DNA of 64,000 nt from an uncultured Brevibacillus sp. (GTDB lineage: Bacteria; Bacillota; Bacilli; Brevibacillales; Brevibacillaceae), in the NCBI RefSeq assembly GCF_947502445.1, contig NZ_CANMZW010000011.1:1-64000 (forward strand), given 5' to 3'. This document shows, in pieces, positions 43,599 through 53,107 of this stretch (its first letter is position 1; each line of letters opens with the position of its first letter). A program made the translations under genes and the position numbers. The notes beneath the pieces were generated by a model. That model had not been told where the DNA came from and ran no database searches. It saw nothing but the letters and a program-made list of their open reading frames with translations.

Positions 43599-45046
43599 TA
43601 CTTTGCCAGCTCGTAAATCGCTTGGGCGTAAATCGCCGTGGCTTTGATCAAATCATCTACAAGGATATGCTCATCGCGCTGATGGGCACTGTCTGCACGT
43701 CCAGGGAACAACGGTCCGAATGCAACGCCAACGTCCAGAGAACGTCCATAGGTTGCACCACCGATGGCGATAATGCCTGCTTCTTCACCCGTTTGCTCTG
43801 TATATACACGCTGCAGGGTAGTGACCAGTGGATGCTGTGGGTCAACCCGATGTGGTGTCAAATGCTCCGCCACTTCCAATGCCAATCCCGCTTCAGCCCC
43901 GTGCTCTGTCAGCAATGCCGACCATTTTTCAAATGAAATCGAGTGGGGGTACCGAATATTGAGACGGAACAGAGCGTCCTTGTCTGCCTCGTATTCCAGC
44001 ACACCCGAATTGACTGTGAGTGCCCCCATCTCCTCGTCTACATGCGCGATTCCCAAAGCCTCGCCGCCATGCTGACGGTACAGATAGCGGTCAGCGAAGT
44101 CTACGTAGACAGCGCCTCGCTCATCCAGGACGAGTGTTTGCAAGAAATGCGTCAGCTCTGTACCTGCATTGACACCTTTACTAGGGTCCATCCCATGTAC
44201 CGAAACGCCCTCCATGTGAAGCTCTACAGAGCCATCTTTTTCGACGGCCTTGCCCGTAAGGCCGTTTTCCTCCAGATGCTTCTGATAACGCTCTGCGATA
44301 GCCTGGGCTTCCAACCCACGTGGCTCAAGCACAGCTACCCCTTTATCCGGCACCATGTTCATCCGCAAGCCAGCCTGCAAGGAAACGAGACTCGCCTGAA
44401 CATTTTCTGCTGCCGAGAGCCCCAGGCTCTGGAAAGCTTCCTTTGTCTGGCGCAGGGTGAGGTCTGTCAGTCCTTTTTCAGCGTAAATGAGCGGGAAATC
44501 AGCGTCGGGGGTAAAGCCCATCGTCGGCATTTCCTCTGCTTCAAAATACGTTTTCACGCATTGCCAGCTCGATTCCTCGTCGGTACCCAAAATGAAACGG
44601 ACTCGCTTGGTGAGCGGCAGTCCCAGCTCCATCACGACTTTGGCTGCAAAAATGGCTGCCATTGTCGGTCCCTTGTCATCAATCGCACCACGAGCCACCA
44701 GACGGCCATCTACAATCTCTGCCGCATAGGGAGGAGTACTCCAGCCATCGCCTTCTGGCACGACATCCACGTGGCTCAAAATCCCGATCAATTCCTCGCC
44801 TTGACCGAACTCTGCATGTGCTGCATAGCCTCCAACGTCTTTGATGGTCATCCCTGCTTTTTCGCAGACACCCAGGGCATAGTCCAATGCTACGCGAATG
44901 CCTTCTCCAAACGGCGCACCTTCACGCGCGGTTGCCGGATCAAGTACGCTTTTAATTCGCAAAAAGGCTTGGGTAGTAGAAAGGAGGTCTTCCTTGCGCT
45001 TGTTCGTTTCCTCCAGCCAATTAATGGTTGTCATTGTCATCGCCAT
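43598..45046 (-). CDS. pepV: Dipeptidase PepV (M20 family)
   Basis: 482 residues, typical PepV length. Metal-ligand motifs are HVDVVPEGDGW (histidine), GAIDDKGP (aspartate), TDEESSWQC (catalytic glutamate) and HLTPHRVDPQHP near the end. Cleaves unspecific dipeptides, including carnosine-like ones, in the cytoplasm. Start ATG 45046 lies 26 bases inside the upstream alarmone synthetase end, with GGAAG 4 to 8 bases before it. The coupling to an alarmone synthetase is unusual and suggests joint expression in amino acid stress. Confidence 0.9.
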   Translation of the reverse strand: MAMTMTTINWLEETNKRKEDLLSTTQAFLRIKSVLDPATAREGAPFGEGIRVALDYALGVCEKAGMTIKDVGGYAAHAEFGQGEELIGILSHVDVVPEGDGWSTPPYAAEIVDGRLVARGAIDDKGPTMAAIFAAKVVMELGLPLTKRVRFILGTDEESSWQCVKTYFEAEEMPTMGFTPDADFPLIYAEKGLTDLTLRQTKEAFQSLGLSAAENVQASLVSLQAGLRMNMVPDKGVAVLEPRGLEAQAIAERYQKHLEENGLTGKAVEKDGSVELHMEGVSVHGMDPSKGVNAGTELTHFLQTLVLDERGAVYVDFADRYLYRQHGGEALGIAHVDEEMGALTVNSGVLEYEADKDALFRLNIRYPHSISFEKWSALLTEHGAEAGLALEVAEHLTPHRVDPQHPLVTTLQRVYTEQTGEEAGIIAIGGATYGRSLDVGVAFGPLFPGRADSAHQRDEHILVDDLIKATAIYAQAIYELAK

Positions 45047-45758
45047 CGTTCTTCCCTTCTGTTATGCTCATATCGTCCATTCCGGCATCGATATCCAGGT
45101 CCAGCTCGACCAAGGACAGTAGTGATTCCATCGGTACTTCCTTTTTCGTGAATTCAGCCTGCGCCTCTTTGATCTCGTCTCGGATGTTGTTCATCTCACT
45201 ATCCAGCTTATACGATGCCTTGGCCGCTTCGAACAATCGCTGGCGAATATTTGACGGGATGATACCCTCGTACTTGTAATTCAGAGAATGCTCAATCGTC
45301 GCCCAAAAATTCATGCCTAACGTGCGAATCTGGATTTCCACCGGGATTGTCATTTGCCCGCCCGCCATCATAATCGGGTACTCAACCGCCAGATGATAGC
45401 CCCGATATCCGCTTTCTTTTGGCGTGGACACGTAATCCTTTTCCAGGTAGACTCGCATATCTCCGCGCTTGCGTATCATTTCGACGACAGCGGGTATGTC
45501 ATCAATAAACTGACAAATAACACGAACACCAGCGATGTCGCGCAGCTCCCAGCAGATGTTCTCATCAATCGGAAATTGCAGGCGATTTGCCTTGTTATAT
45601 ATGCTAGGGATTGATTTTACCCTGCCAACAGCAAACTCAATCGGCGAATGCTCCTTGCGCTTGCGCAGCTCATTACGGATATTTTTAATTTTGACTTTGA
45701 TTTCTTCAACAGCTTGCTCGAACGGCAGCAAATATAGTTCCCAATCTAGTTTGTGCAC
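45021..45758 (-). CDS. Small alarmone synthetase (RelQ/SAS1-type GTP pyrophosphokinase)
   Basis: 245 residues from GTG 45758 with GGAGGG upstream. RelA/SpoT nucleotidyltransferase domain without hydrolase or TGS: GRVKSIPSIYNKANR, ELRDIAGVRVICQFIDDI, SGYRGYHLAVEYP and PVEIQIRT are the conserved ppGpp synthesis motifs. The acidic tail (about 220-245) is longer than usual. It makes (p)ppGpp under stress. Its 3' end overlaps pepV. The leader and 400 bases upstream are rich in hairpins. Confidence 0.9.
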   Translation of the reverse strand: MHKLDWELYLLPFEQAVEEIKVKIKNIRNELRKRKEHSPIEFAVGRVKSIPSIYNKANRLQFPIDENICWELRDIAGVRVICQFIDDIPAVVEMIRKRGDMRVYLEKDYVSTPKESGYRGYHLAVEYPIMMAGGQMTIPVEIQIRTLGMNFWATIEHSLNYKYEGIIPSNIRQRLFEAAKASYKLDSEMNNIRDEIKEAQAEFTKKEVPMESLLSLVELDLDIDAGMDDMSITEGKNDGDDNDNH

Positions 45759-45837
45759 GCTTACGTCCCTCCGGCCCAAAACTCTCCATCGTCCTTATCA
45801 TTCAACATTTTGGTTAGGATATCCTTCAAAATCGTAA

Positions 45838-45873
45838 CAAAGACGTCTTTCTTCTTGAAAGCGGCGTCTTTGT
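45838..45873. other. Hairpin near the relQ leader
   Basis: AACAAAGACGTC facing GGCGTCTTTGTT (plus strand) forms an 11-bp stem with a loop of about 14 bases. There is no T run on either side next to it, so it is not clearly a terminator. Confidence 0.4.
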
Positions 45874-45940
45874 TTGCTGTTGTACGTGGCTTCAGTGGTG
45901 GGGAGGAAACAGGAGAAAACGCTCCAGATACTTGGGCCTC

Positions 45941-45966
45941 TAGCGGGGAGGGGGCACTGCCCGCTT
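45941..45966. other. Hairpin in structure-rich spacer
   Basis: AGCGGG (45942-45947) pairs with CCCGCT (45960-45965); an inner GGGGCA/TGCCC pair is possible. Confidence 0.4.
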
Positions 45967-45969
45967 ACA

Positions 45970-46057
45970 GGGAAAAAGGGAACCCGCGTCCAAAGTGGCC
46001 CTCTCAAAGATGATTGTTCAGAGGTGGACGCTTAAGGGCGTGTTTCCCTTTTTTCCC
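45970..46057. ncRNA. Nested long stem-loop, candidate structured RNA
   Basis: Outer arms GGGAAAAAGGGAA (45970-45982) and TTCCCTTTTTTCCC (46044-46057) pair with one bulge; within them GCGTCC (45986-45991) pairs with GGACGC (46026-46031), and innermost CCTCT (46000-46004) with AGAGG (46020-46024). Three nested helices in 88 bases are unlikely by chance. Strand and function are unknown; on the minus strand it lies between a chemoreceptor and relQ. Confidence 0.4.
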
Positions 46058-46170
46058 ATCCAGCTTGGTAGGAGTCCCAAAGACCTTCTCTTTTTTCTCC
46101 TCCACCAATAGCAACAATCAAGTATTCTTTACTTCCTTCGCCTGAACCGCTGTACAGGTATTCGAGGGGA

Positions 46171-46230
46171 GCGGACGCTGAGGCACCTTGTCATGCGCTC
46201 CGGAATTCATAAGCCTCACGCTTATAAATT
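46171..46230. other. Two adjacent hairpins
   Basis: GAGCG (46171-46175) faces CGCTC near 46196-46200, and GGAATT-c-ATAAGC (46201-46213) pairs with GCTTAT-a-AATTCC (46219-46231). Together with 45838-46057 they make the whole spacer structure-rich. Confidence 0.4.
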
Positions 46231-46235
46231 CCTAT

Positions 46236-46258
46236 ACGATAAAAAGAGACCAGTCTCC
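46236..46258 (-). terminator. Terminator of the membrane chemoreceptor gene
   Basis: On the minus strand GAGACTGGTCTC forms a short stem followed by TTTTT, about 15 to 30 bases after the stop. Confidence 0.5.
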
Positions 46259-46273
46259 CGGCCTCCTTATTTC

Positions 46274-48352
46274 TTAATTTTCAGTTAATATAAATGATGA
46301 TAGCGATAATCGCAAATCCTCCGCCATTTTTGCCAGCTGATCAGCAGATTGTGCGATCAGCTCCATAGCTGCGCTCTGCTCCTCTACTGCTGCGGAAATA
46401 CTTTGTACCCCTGCGGCAGCCTGCATCGAGGCTGACGACACTTCTTGTGCGACTGTGACTACCTGTCTGGCGTCGGGAGCCATACGGGTAAAAGCCTCAC
46501 TGACTCTCCCCATCTCCCGTGACACGCGGATGATGTTTTCCTCGATCCGCCGAAACATCTCTCCCGATTCTCTCGCTGTTTTCATTCCGTGTGCGGTAGT
46601 TTGAGCGCCCACCAGCATTTTTGCCACCACTGCTTTTGTATCTTTTTGAATATCGCCGATCATGCTCACGATCTGTTGTGTAGCCTCATTGGTGCCCTCT
46701 GAAAGCTTGCGCACCTCTCCTACGACCACGGCAAATCCTTTGCCATGTTCTCCGGCACGTGCTGCTTCGATCGCTGCATTCAAGGCTAGCAGATTCGTCT
46801 GTCTTGCAATCTCTGTAATGACGGAAATGATCCGGGAAATATCTTGCGAACGTTGCTCCAGCGTATGTATGACATCTGTAGCCTCTTCTACCGAGCGATT
46901 GATTTCTTCCATACTATCCATGACGGCTGTTACCGCTTGTCTACCTGCCTCTGCATGGTCCTTCATCTGCTGGGAAGACACAAAGACCTGCTCTACATTT
47001 TCGGTTACACCTGCTACATCATTCGTCAAATCAACAGCGAGCTGCAAGGTCATTCCCATTTTCTCCATCTGACCGTCAGCAGACGCGGCTACTGTATCCA
47101 CTACCTGCACAATTTGCTGACTCGACTGCGCGATCTCTCCCGTATTTCCATGGATGTCGCGTACTGCATGAGAAACGGATGTCGCTGCTTGCCGCACTTG
47201 CTCAAGTATCGTATGCAAATGATCCCGCATCACTTGCAGCGAGCGTGCCAGCTCTCCAAGCTCATCCTTTCGCTTCAGCAGCTTTTTGGGGAATGGACTG
47301 GAAAAATCCCCATGCCCGATCCGATCAGCTATCAAGAGAAGCGCACGAAATGACTGACGCAGCCAATTCGCTGTAAACAAAGAGATCACGACAATCAGGA
47401 AGAGGACTACGCCATTAAATACAACCATGGCATTTTTGATCCGGTTCGGTCCTGACAATATTTCGGTCATGCCCATCTCCGCAAGGATCGCCCACTTTGC
47501 ATTTCCTACCTGCACCTGATCATAGGAGACAAGCACCTGCTCCCCCAAATAATCCACACCCTGCTCGGTTCCGGAAACCTGTTCTTGACTCATCATTTTT
47601 TCTGTAATCGGAGTTTCAACCTTTTGCGTCAGAAGCATATCTTGTCCCGATCCAATCTGGGAGCGCATCAGCTTGTCAGGGCCAATGAGATAAATTTTGC
47701 CAGTCTGCCCCAGCCCTTCTCGTTGATTCAGTTGACGAGAAATGTACTCGAGAGGAACCTCGACAGCCAGTTGTCCGAGAATATACCCTTTTTCGTAAAT
47801 AGGAGCGGCGATGTACACACTAGGCGTATCACCGGAAGGCTCATAGCGTCCCAAATCCGACATTTCCGCGCTTTGCACCTTCAACACCTTTTGTACGGTT
47901 TGCCCGAGCACCGAGCTAGCATGCTGTCCGTTTAGCAAATTCGTCCCCAGGTCAGCCTGTGGTTTCGTCTGGTAGACGATGTCGCCCTTGTCGTTTAAGA
48001 GAAAGGCGTTAGCGAAGCCGTAGCGAGCTACCTCCATTTTCAATTCTTTCGTATAGCTGCTCTCTGCCTCCTGATAAGCGGCTGAATCCTTGCCCTGCTG
48101 CCAGATTCCTTCGAAGGAAGAAAGGGCAGCTATGACGGTGCCTGATGCAGCCAGCGTATCTACGTTTCGTGCCCGCTCGCGAAAGTAATTTTCGACCTGC
48201 TCCTTCTTGCTGTTCCGCAGTGCTTCCAGGGTAGCTGCACTTTCACCTAGCAATTCCTGCCTGGTTTCTTGATAAGCAAATACGCCTGCCGCTGTTAATG
48301 GTAAAATACCAGCAAGCAACAAGACAATGAGTACGCGCGCCCCCAATTTCAT
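46274..48352 (-). CDS. Transmembrane methyl-accepting chemotaxis protein
   Basis: 692 residues from ATG 48352 (GGGGGG upstream; ATG 48373 is in frame). N-terminal helix (8-28), an extracellular Cache-type sensor (about 35-295), a second helix near 305-325, a HAMP domain, and the signalling hairpin [20 protein letters not shown] with [19 protein letters not shown]. Ends [18 protein letters not shown] then LSSFIL, as in Bacillus McpA/B. Senses an amino acid or other small ligand. Terminator follows; no neighbour points to the ligand. Confidence 0.9.
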   Translation of the reverse strand: MKLGARVLIVLLLAGILPLTAAGVFAYQETRQELLGESAATLEALRNSKKEQVENYFRERARNVDTLAASGTVIAALSSFEGIWQQGKDSAAYQEAESSYTKELKMEVARYGFANAFLLNDKGDIVYQTKPQADLGTNLLNGQHASSVLGQTVQKVLKVQSAEMSDLGRYEPSGDTPSVYIAAPIYEKGYILGQLAVEVPLEYISRQLNQREGLGQTGKIYLIGPDKLMRSQIGSGQDMLLTQKVETPITEKMMSQEQVSGTEQGVDYLGEQVLVSYDQVQVGNAKWAILAEMGMTEILSGPNRIKNAMVVFNGVVLFLIVVISLFTANWLRQSFRALLLIADRIGHGDFSSPFPKKLLKRKDELGELARSLQVMRDHLHTILEQVRQAATSVSHAVRDIHGNTGEIAQSSQQIVQVVDTVAASADGQMEKMGMTLQLAVDLTNDVAGVTENVEQVFVSSQQMKDHAEAGRQAVTAVMDSMEEINRSVEEATDVIHTLEQRSQDISRIISVITEIARQTNLLALNAAIEAARAGEHGKGFAVVVGEVRKLSEGTNEATQQIVSMIGDIQKDTKAVVAKMLVGAQTTAHGMKTARESGEMFRRIEENIIRVSREMGRVSEAFTRMAPDARQVVTVAQEVSSASMQAAAGVQSISAAVEEQSAAMELIAQSADQLAKMAEDLRLSLSSFILTEN

Positions 48353-48461
48353 AGAAAAGCCCCCCAATACCAATCTCTTCTGGCAAACTATTCTTTATAT
48401 TTGTGTACTTCTCATAAATATAGTCGCTGAACAGAAAAATTGGAAGGCTCTACCTTACATA

Positions 48462-48935
48462 TCAAGCAGTTTCCATGATCATGGCAATTTCATCACACAT
48501 TGGCAGCTTGGAGCAATTGATACAATCCTTCCAAGTCTTTTGCGGCAATGTTTCTTTTGCTACGATCCAGAACCCGCATTTTTCAAAGAACTCTTTTTGG
48601 TACGTCAAGGCAAGCACACGCTTTATCCCGATCACCCGGCATTGTTCAACCAAATGCAACACCAGATGCTTTCCAACGCCTTTACCTTTTGCCTTTTCAG
48701 AGATGGCAAGGGAACGGATTTCGGCCAGGTCCTCCCACAAAATATGCAGTCCTGCTACACCTACTACATTGTCCCCGTCATGAGCGACGATGAAGGACTG
48801 CAAGTTTTCACAGACAGACAATTTGGTCCGCGGCAGCATCAACCCCTGCTGTGCATATTCATTAATGATTTCCAACATCGCATCGACATCTTTCATAGTT
48901 GCCTGACGTACCGTCAGCGCTTTAGCGACACTCAT
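48462..48935 (-). CDS. ArgA-like GNAT N-acetyltransferase
   Basis: 157 residues from ATG 48935 (GGAGG upstream). GNAT fold with the acetyl-CoA loop SLAISEKAKGKGVGKHLVLH and a C-terminal part with KDCINCSKLPMCDEIAM, the cysteine-bearing tail of the COG1246 family. Relatives include N-acetylglutamate synthases (ArgA) and related amino-acid acetyltransferases. Single gene; it may contribute the first step of arginine synthesis but that is family-level inference. Confidence 0.82.
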   Translation of the reverse strand: MSVAKALTVRQATMKDVDAMLEIINEYAQQGLMLPRTKLSVCENLQSFIVAHDGDNVVGVAGLHILWEDLAEIRSLAISEKAKGKGVGKHLVLHLVEQCRVIGIKRVLALTYQKEFFEKCGFWIVAKETLPQKTWKDCINCSKLPMCDEIAMIMETA

Positions 48936-49087
48936 TCTATTCTCCTCCACTCCATGCTGGGCAGCTTGGTTTGATTTAATATTTATTCATTATAGTATAT
49001 AAATATACAATCGACTTTCGCAGAAGTCTATCCCTTTTTTTGGCGTTTTTTGCCCGATCTTTATGGATCAATTCTTTTGTAGGTAAC

Positions 49088-49102
49088 GGTTGTGTTATAA
49101 TC
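49088..49102 (+). promoter_or_regulatory. Extended -10 promoter of the TetR gene
   Basis: TGTTATAAT about 35 bases before the start codon; the -35 region (TTCTTT) is weak. Confidence 0.45.
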
Positions 49103-49133
49103 AAGCATACGTACCTAAGGAGGTGTTTCTTTT

Positions 49134-49733
49134 TTGACGACTAGACGGGAACGAAAAAAGCGCGAGACTCGCGATAAAATCTTTAGCTCGGCGATCAAGC
49201 TATTCAAAACACATGGCTTTGAAGCAACCACCATCGACATGATTTCAGAAGAAGCAGATGTCGCTCGCGGCACGATCTTTCTGCATTTCACGTCAAAAGA
49301 AGCGATCCTTGCCAACTGGGGCTACGAACGGCTGCACGAGATCGAGGAGCGGCGAAGTGAGTGGGATTTCGGGGACGATTGCAAAGCGAAGGTGCTGCGC
49401 ATTTATAAAATCATGAATGAAGTGACAATCACAAACTTTGACTTTATCAAGGTAGTGGTTGAATCTTCGATGAAGCATCGCAAAGTGCTGGAAAATGAAA
49501 AGAACATGTACTTTGAGCTACGCCAGCTCTTTGCGGACTTGATCGAGGAAGCACAGGAAAAGGGACAGTTGAAAAGCAAATTCAATTCTCTCGTAGCAGC
49601 CAACATGCTGGAGAATATTTACTACAACGCCCTGTATGACTGGGTACGCAGTGAAGGTGCCTGGGCTTTGGAAGAAATCATGGAAGAAAAGGTCTCGATC
49701 GTATTCGAAGGGCTGGTCGTGGAAGAATCCTAG
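49134..49733 (+). CDS. TetR/AcrR family transcriptional regulator
   Basis: 199 residues from TTG 49134 with AAGGAGGTG upstream. HTH at about 10-55 (DKIFSSAIKLFKTHGFEATT; ADVARGTIFLHFTSKEAILA) and a helical effector domain. The 3' end lies in a hairpin shared with the intergenic region. No adjacent efflux pump; the converging OppA-type gene is on the other strand. Target unknown. Confidence 0.87.
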   Translation: MTTRRERKKRETRDKIFSSAIKLFKTHGFEATTIDMISEEADVARGTIFLHFTSKEAILANWGYERLHEIEERRSEWDFGDDCKAKVLRIYKIMNEVTITNFDFIKVVVESSMKHRKVLENEKNMYFELRQLFADLIEEAQEKGQLKSKFNSLVAANMLENIYYNALYDWVRSEGAWALEEIMEEKVSIVFEGLVVEES

Positions 49734-49746
49734 CAACCAGCCCTTC
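49709..49746. terminator. Hairpin at the end of the TetR gene
   Basis: GAAGGGCTGG (49709-49718) pairs with CCAGCCCTTC (49737-49746); both sides lack strong T runs, so terminator activity is uncertain. Confidence 0.45.
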
Positions 49747-49763
49747 ATGTTCTTATTTATTCC

Positions 49764-51452
49764 TTATTCAAAATAAGCCCATTTGTATTGAACATTCCCC
49801 AGTCCTGAAATGACGACGCCTTTCAGATTGGGGTTTTTTGCATATACAGTCGACTTGAAATAGAACGGGATCACCGGCATATCGTCAACTAACAGCTTTT
49901 CTGCCTGCTGCAAAATCGCTTTGCGTTTCGCCGCATCCCCTTCCTTGGAAGACGCTGCGAGCAAGTCTGCAAACTCTTTCTTTTCCCATCCTGTATGGTT
50001 GTTGCCTTCCTTGGTGCGGAAAATTTCCAGGAAGTTGATCGGGTCATTGAAGTCGCCCGTCCAGCCCATACGCGCTACCTGATACTTGCCGTTTTTGATG
50101 TTTTCGTAGTAAACGTTCCATTCCTGGTTTTCCAGCTTCACATGAATGCCCAGATTTTTTTGCCACATGTCCTGTACAGCCTGAGCAATTTTCGTTTGCG
50201 CTTCTTCTGTATTATAGGAAAGAGTGATCGGCGGCATCGCTTCCACGTTCGCATACCCTTCCTCTTTCATACCCTCTGCCAACAGCTGCTTTGCTTTTTC
50301 CACATCATTGTCCACGAACAAGCCCTTTTCATTTTCCGCAAACATCGTTGGCGGTACGATTGCCGTCGCAACCAGCTCGCCTCCCTGTGTCACGTTGTCT
50401 ACGATGTCTTTCCGGCTGATCGCGTAGGCGAATGCCTGTCTGATTTTCTTGTTGTTAAACGGCTTTTGCTCCGTATTGAACTCATACCAGTACGTACCTG
50501 CCTTTGGCGTGATTTCAAGCAAGCCTTTTTCCTTGAGCGTTTGCATCGCGTCAAGCGGCACGTTTCCTGTCGGAGCACCCGCCCAGTCCAGGTCTCCGTT
50601 TTCCAGCATGGACAGCTCGGTGTTGGCATCATTAATGATATTCATTTCAAGTTTGCTTAGCTTGACATTTTGCGCGTCCCAGTAATGCTCGTTCTTTTCC
50701 AAAACGAGTTTGGTCTTATGCTCCCACTGCGTGAGCTTGAAAGGACCGTTGGATGTATAGTTAGGACCGGCTTCCTTGGCCCAGTCCGGATTTGCACTCA
50801 CGACCTTCGTATTCAATGGAAAATAGCTGTAAAAAGCTGTTAGCTCCAGGAAGAACGGAGTCGGATTTTCCAGTGTTACAACCAAGGTTTTATCATCTGT
50901 AGCCTTGACCCCGATATCCTCTGGCTTCGCCTTGCCGCTAAAAGCTGCTTCTGCATTTTTTACATAAAAGAGCTGATAGGCATATTCCGAGCCATTTTTC
51001 GCATCCAACACCCATTTCCAGGCGTTTTCAAAATCGTGGGCTGTAACCGGGTCACCATTGGACCACTTGGCATTGTCCCGAATCGTAAAGGTGTAGGTCA
51101 AAAGATCGTCCGAGGCCTTGATTTCACTCGCAATCGCTGGCTGCGGCACACCGTCTTTATCGGTTCGAGTCAACCCTTCAAACGTCTGGAAAATAACGTT
51201 GGAGGACCATACATCCGTAATCAGCCCCGGATGCAGAGATAGTGGCTCTGTAAAGTTGTTTAGGCGCAGTACTTGATCGGGAGTTTTGGCAGCTGGTGCT
51301 GGATCCGTTGTTGTCGTGCCTGGTGCCTGCGACTGCTCCGCCGGTTTTGCTGCTTCATTCGTTTGACCGCATGCGGCAAGCGATACAGATAGCCCTGCGA
51401 CGAGGACTGCCTTGACCGTCTTATTCCACCATGCATTTTGCGATTTACCCAT
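49764..51452 (-). CDS. OppA-type peptide-binding lipoprotein
   Basis: 562 residues: lipobox SLAAC after a hydrophobic signal (VKAVLVAGLSVSLAAC), a linker rich in A, P and T, then a family 5 solute-binding domain with DPSLAYTFTIRDNAKWSNGDPVTA-like start, LVVTLENPTPFFL, ISRKDIVDNVTQGG and WTGDFNDPINFLE. It binds oligopeptides, for import or signalling. RBS AAAGGGG. It follows a 57-aa ORF and a sensor kinase in the same direction; no permease or ATPase is nearby, so it depends on an Opp system elsewhere or acts as a sensor partner. Confidence 0.88.
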   Translation of the reverse strand: MGKSQNAWWNKTVKAVLVAGLSVSLAACGQTNEAAKPAEQSQAPGTTTTDPAPAAKTPDQVLRLNNFTEPLSLHPGLITDVWSSNVIFQTFEGLTRTDKDGVPQPAIASEIKASDDLLTYTFTIRDNAKWSNGDPVTAHDFENAWKWVLDAKNGSEYAYQLFYVKNAEAAFSGKAKPEDIGVKATDDKTLVVTLENPTPFFLELTAFYSYFPLNTKVVSANPDWAKEAGPNYTSNGPFKLTQWEHKTKLVLEKNEHYWDAQNVKLSKLEMNIINDANTELSMLENGDLDWAGAPTGNVPLDAMQTLKEKGLLEITPKAGTYWYEFNTEQKPFNNKKIRQAFAYAISRKDIVDNVTQGGELVATAIVPPTMFAENEKGLFVDNDVEKAKQLLAEGMKEEGYANVEAMPPITLSYNTEEAQTKIAQAVQDMWQKNLGIHVKLENQEWNVYYENIKNGKYQVARMGWTGDFNDPINFLEIFRTKEGNNHTGWEKKEFADLLAASSKEGDAAKRKAILQQAEKLLVDDMPVIPFYFKSTVYAKNPNLKGVVISGLGNVQYKWAYFE

Positions 51453-51455
51453 CTG

Positions 51456-51629
51456 TTATTCCCCTTTGTCTGGGAGCCGTTGTTGCCCTGTTCGTTGTTG
51501 CCATTCTTTCAGCTCAGCTTTGATTTGATAGAGCTCTGCCCTGGTCTCTAGCTTGAACGCCTTCATTTCACTGCGTATGCAGGCAAGCTCGTAAAAAAGC
51601 TTGTCCCACAGCTCTTGATCCTTCTCCAT
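51456..51629 (-). CDS. Small charged alpha-helical protein, 57 aa
   Basis: MEKDQELWDKLFYELACI start, AAAGGAGG 7 bases upstream, and a coiled-coil-like heptad through EMKAFKLETRAELYQIKAEL. Between a sensor kinase gene (stop 51648, 18 bases before) and the OppA gene; its stop is at 51456, just before the OppA start codon at 51452. No known family. It could be an adaptor or checkpoint peptide for the kinase, which is inference. Confidence 0.6.
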   Translation of the reverse strand: MEKDQELWDKLFYELACIRSEMKAFKLETRAELYQIKAELKEWQQRTGQQRLPDKGE

Positions 51630-51647
51630 GTTCGCCTCCTTTCCAGG

Positions 51648-52925
51648 TCAAGGTACAGCCGGTAGACGTACCGTCACCAATGTACCTTTTCCAAGCTCGC
51701 TCTTGATTTGGACACTGCCCGCCATGGACTCAATGATGCGACAAGTCACCATGAGGCCAAGCCCAGTTCCCTTTTCTTTTGTCGAGTAAAAAGGAAGACC
51801 GATTTGGGCAATCTGCTCTTTGGACATGCCTGATCCTTCGTCACGGATGGTGATGATGATGTGTGCGTCGACTTGCTCTACCTTTATATACAACACGCCT
51901 CCACTTTGCTGCATGGCCTCAATGCCGTTTTTCATCAGATTCATTAAAGCCTGCTTCACCTTGGATGAGTTGCTGTATATAAACATCTCCGCTTTCATGC
52001 TGGTGACGATCTCTATTCCATTAATCACGGCATATGAAGCCATGAGAGCAGATACTTCCTTGACAATCAGCGTAATATCGAGACGGTCCTTAACCTCCGC
52101 CTGGGGCTTCGCCAAATTCAGATAGTCCGAAATGATGAATTCAGCTCGGTCCAGTTCGTTTAAAACCAGTTTTATGTATTCATTCTTATGCGGCTTGGTC
52201 TCTTCCCCCAGAAGCTGGACGAAGCCGCGCACAACCGTTAGCGGATTGCGGACTTCATGAGCTACACTGGCAGCCAGCTCACTAATCAGATTCAATTTCT
52301 CGGATCGCTCCACCTGAATGCGAATGATGTACGATTCCCGGATGTATTCCATTAAATAAGTAACGACACCCAACACAACCAGGCTGAGAAGCCCTATCTC
52401 TGCAATCGGCTTGAGATGCGCATACATTTGAATCGTGGTATACCCCTTCACAAGTTGTATCCAAAAGAGACCGATCAACAGGGACACTTGCTTCACGAAG
52501 CCTACAAACAGGATGACGCCCATTCTTTTTCGAAAGGAATACCTATACCATCCCTTCACCCAAAAGCACGCAGTACCAGCATAGACGATGCAGCTAAATA
52601 TCGTCAGAAACATGCCTGCTCCTGATCCTCCCTGAGAAATCCGAAAGGCGATCATGACGAGTATCGTAAGCAGCCCCGGGATATAGCCAGCGTAGAGAAT
52701 GGTAATAATGATAGGTAACGTACGAAAATCAAACAGCGACTCCTCTCCAAACTGGATAGGAAAGCTCATGCATAAAATGACACTTATCGAACTGAGCAAC
52801 ACGACAAAGGATGTTTGGACATCCAGTTTGTTTACATTTGAACGATCCTGCCAGACACCCTTAAACAATAGGATAGGGACGATAATGAATAAAAATTGCA
52901 ATAAAATGTCTTTGATGATTGGCAT
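51648..52925 (-). CDS. KinB-like sensor histidine kinase
   Basis: 425 residues from ATG 52925 (GAGGAACCGAT upstream; 52949 in frame). Six hydrophobic helices (about 5-190) form a 5TM-type sensor (PGLLTILVMIAFRIS), then the phosphoacceptor AASVAHEVRNPLTVVRGFV (H-box), LMNLMKNGIEAM (N-box), RDEGSGMS (G1) and KGTGLGLMVTCRI (G2). KinB-like kinases feed the sporulation phosphorelay in Bacillales; here a peptide-binding lipoprotein follows in the operon. Confidence 0.87.
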   Translation of the reverse strand: MPIIKDILLQFLFIIVPILLFKGVWQDRSNVNKLDVQTSFVVLLSSISVILCMSFPIQFGEESLFDFRTLPIIITILYAGYIPGLLTILVMIAFRISQGGSGAGMFLTIFSCIVYAGTACFWVKGWYRYSFRKRMGVILFVGFVKQVSLLIGLFWIQLVKGYTTIQMYAHLKPIAEIGLLSLVVLGVVTYLMEYIRESYIIRIQVERSEKLNLISELAASVAHEVRNPLTVVRGFVQLLGEETKPHKNEYIKLVLNELDRAEFIISDYLNLAKPQAEVKDRLDITLIVKEVSALMASYAVINGIEIVTSMKAEMFIYSNSSKVKQALMNLMKNGIEAMQQSGGVLYIKVEQVDAHIIITIRDEGSGMSKEQIAQIGLPFYSTKEKGTGLGLMVTCRIIESMAGSVQIKSELGKGTLVTVRLPAVP

Positions 52926-53107
52926 ATCGGTTCCTCTGATCGTTATCAAATTTTTTGCACTTTTCTTTCAGAATACCATTATATCCAGTCTGTCTGGAAG
53001 CGACATTTTCAACATCTGGTAGAGACGATGTTTTCCTTGCGGTGACCTGCACATTTCCCTATGATGAAGAAGAGCTTGTTTGAAGACCTTGGAGGTAAGA
53101 CATACAC

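Noticed and set aside
48990..49000. Promoter before the ArgA-like gene from TATAAT-like bases
   Set aside because: The A+T-rich stretch gives several equally poor -10 boxes and no matching -35 at proper spacing.
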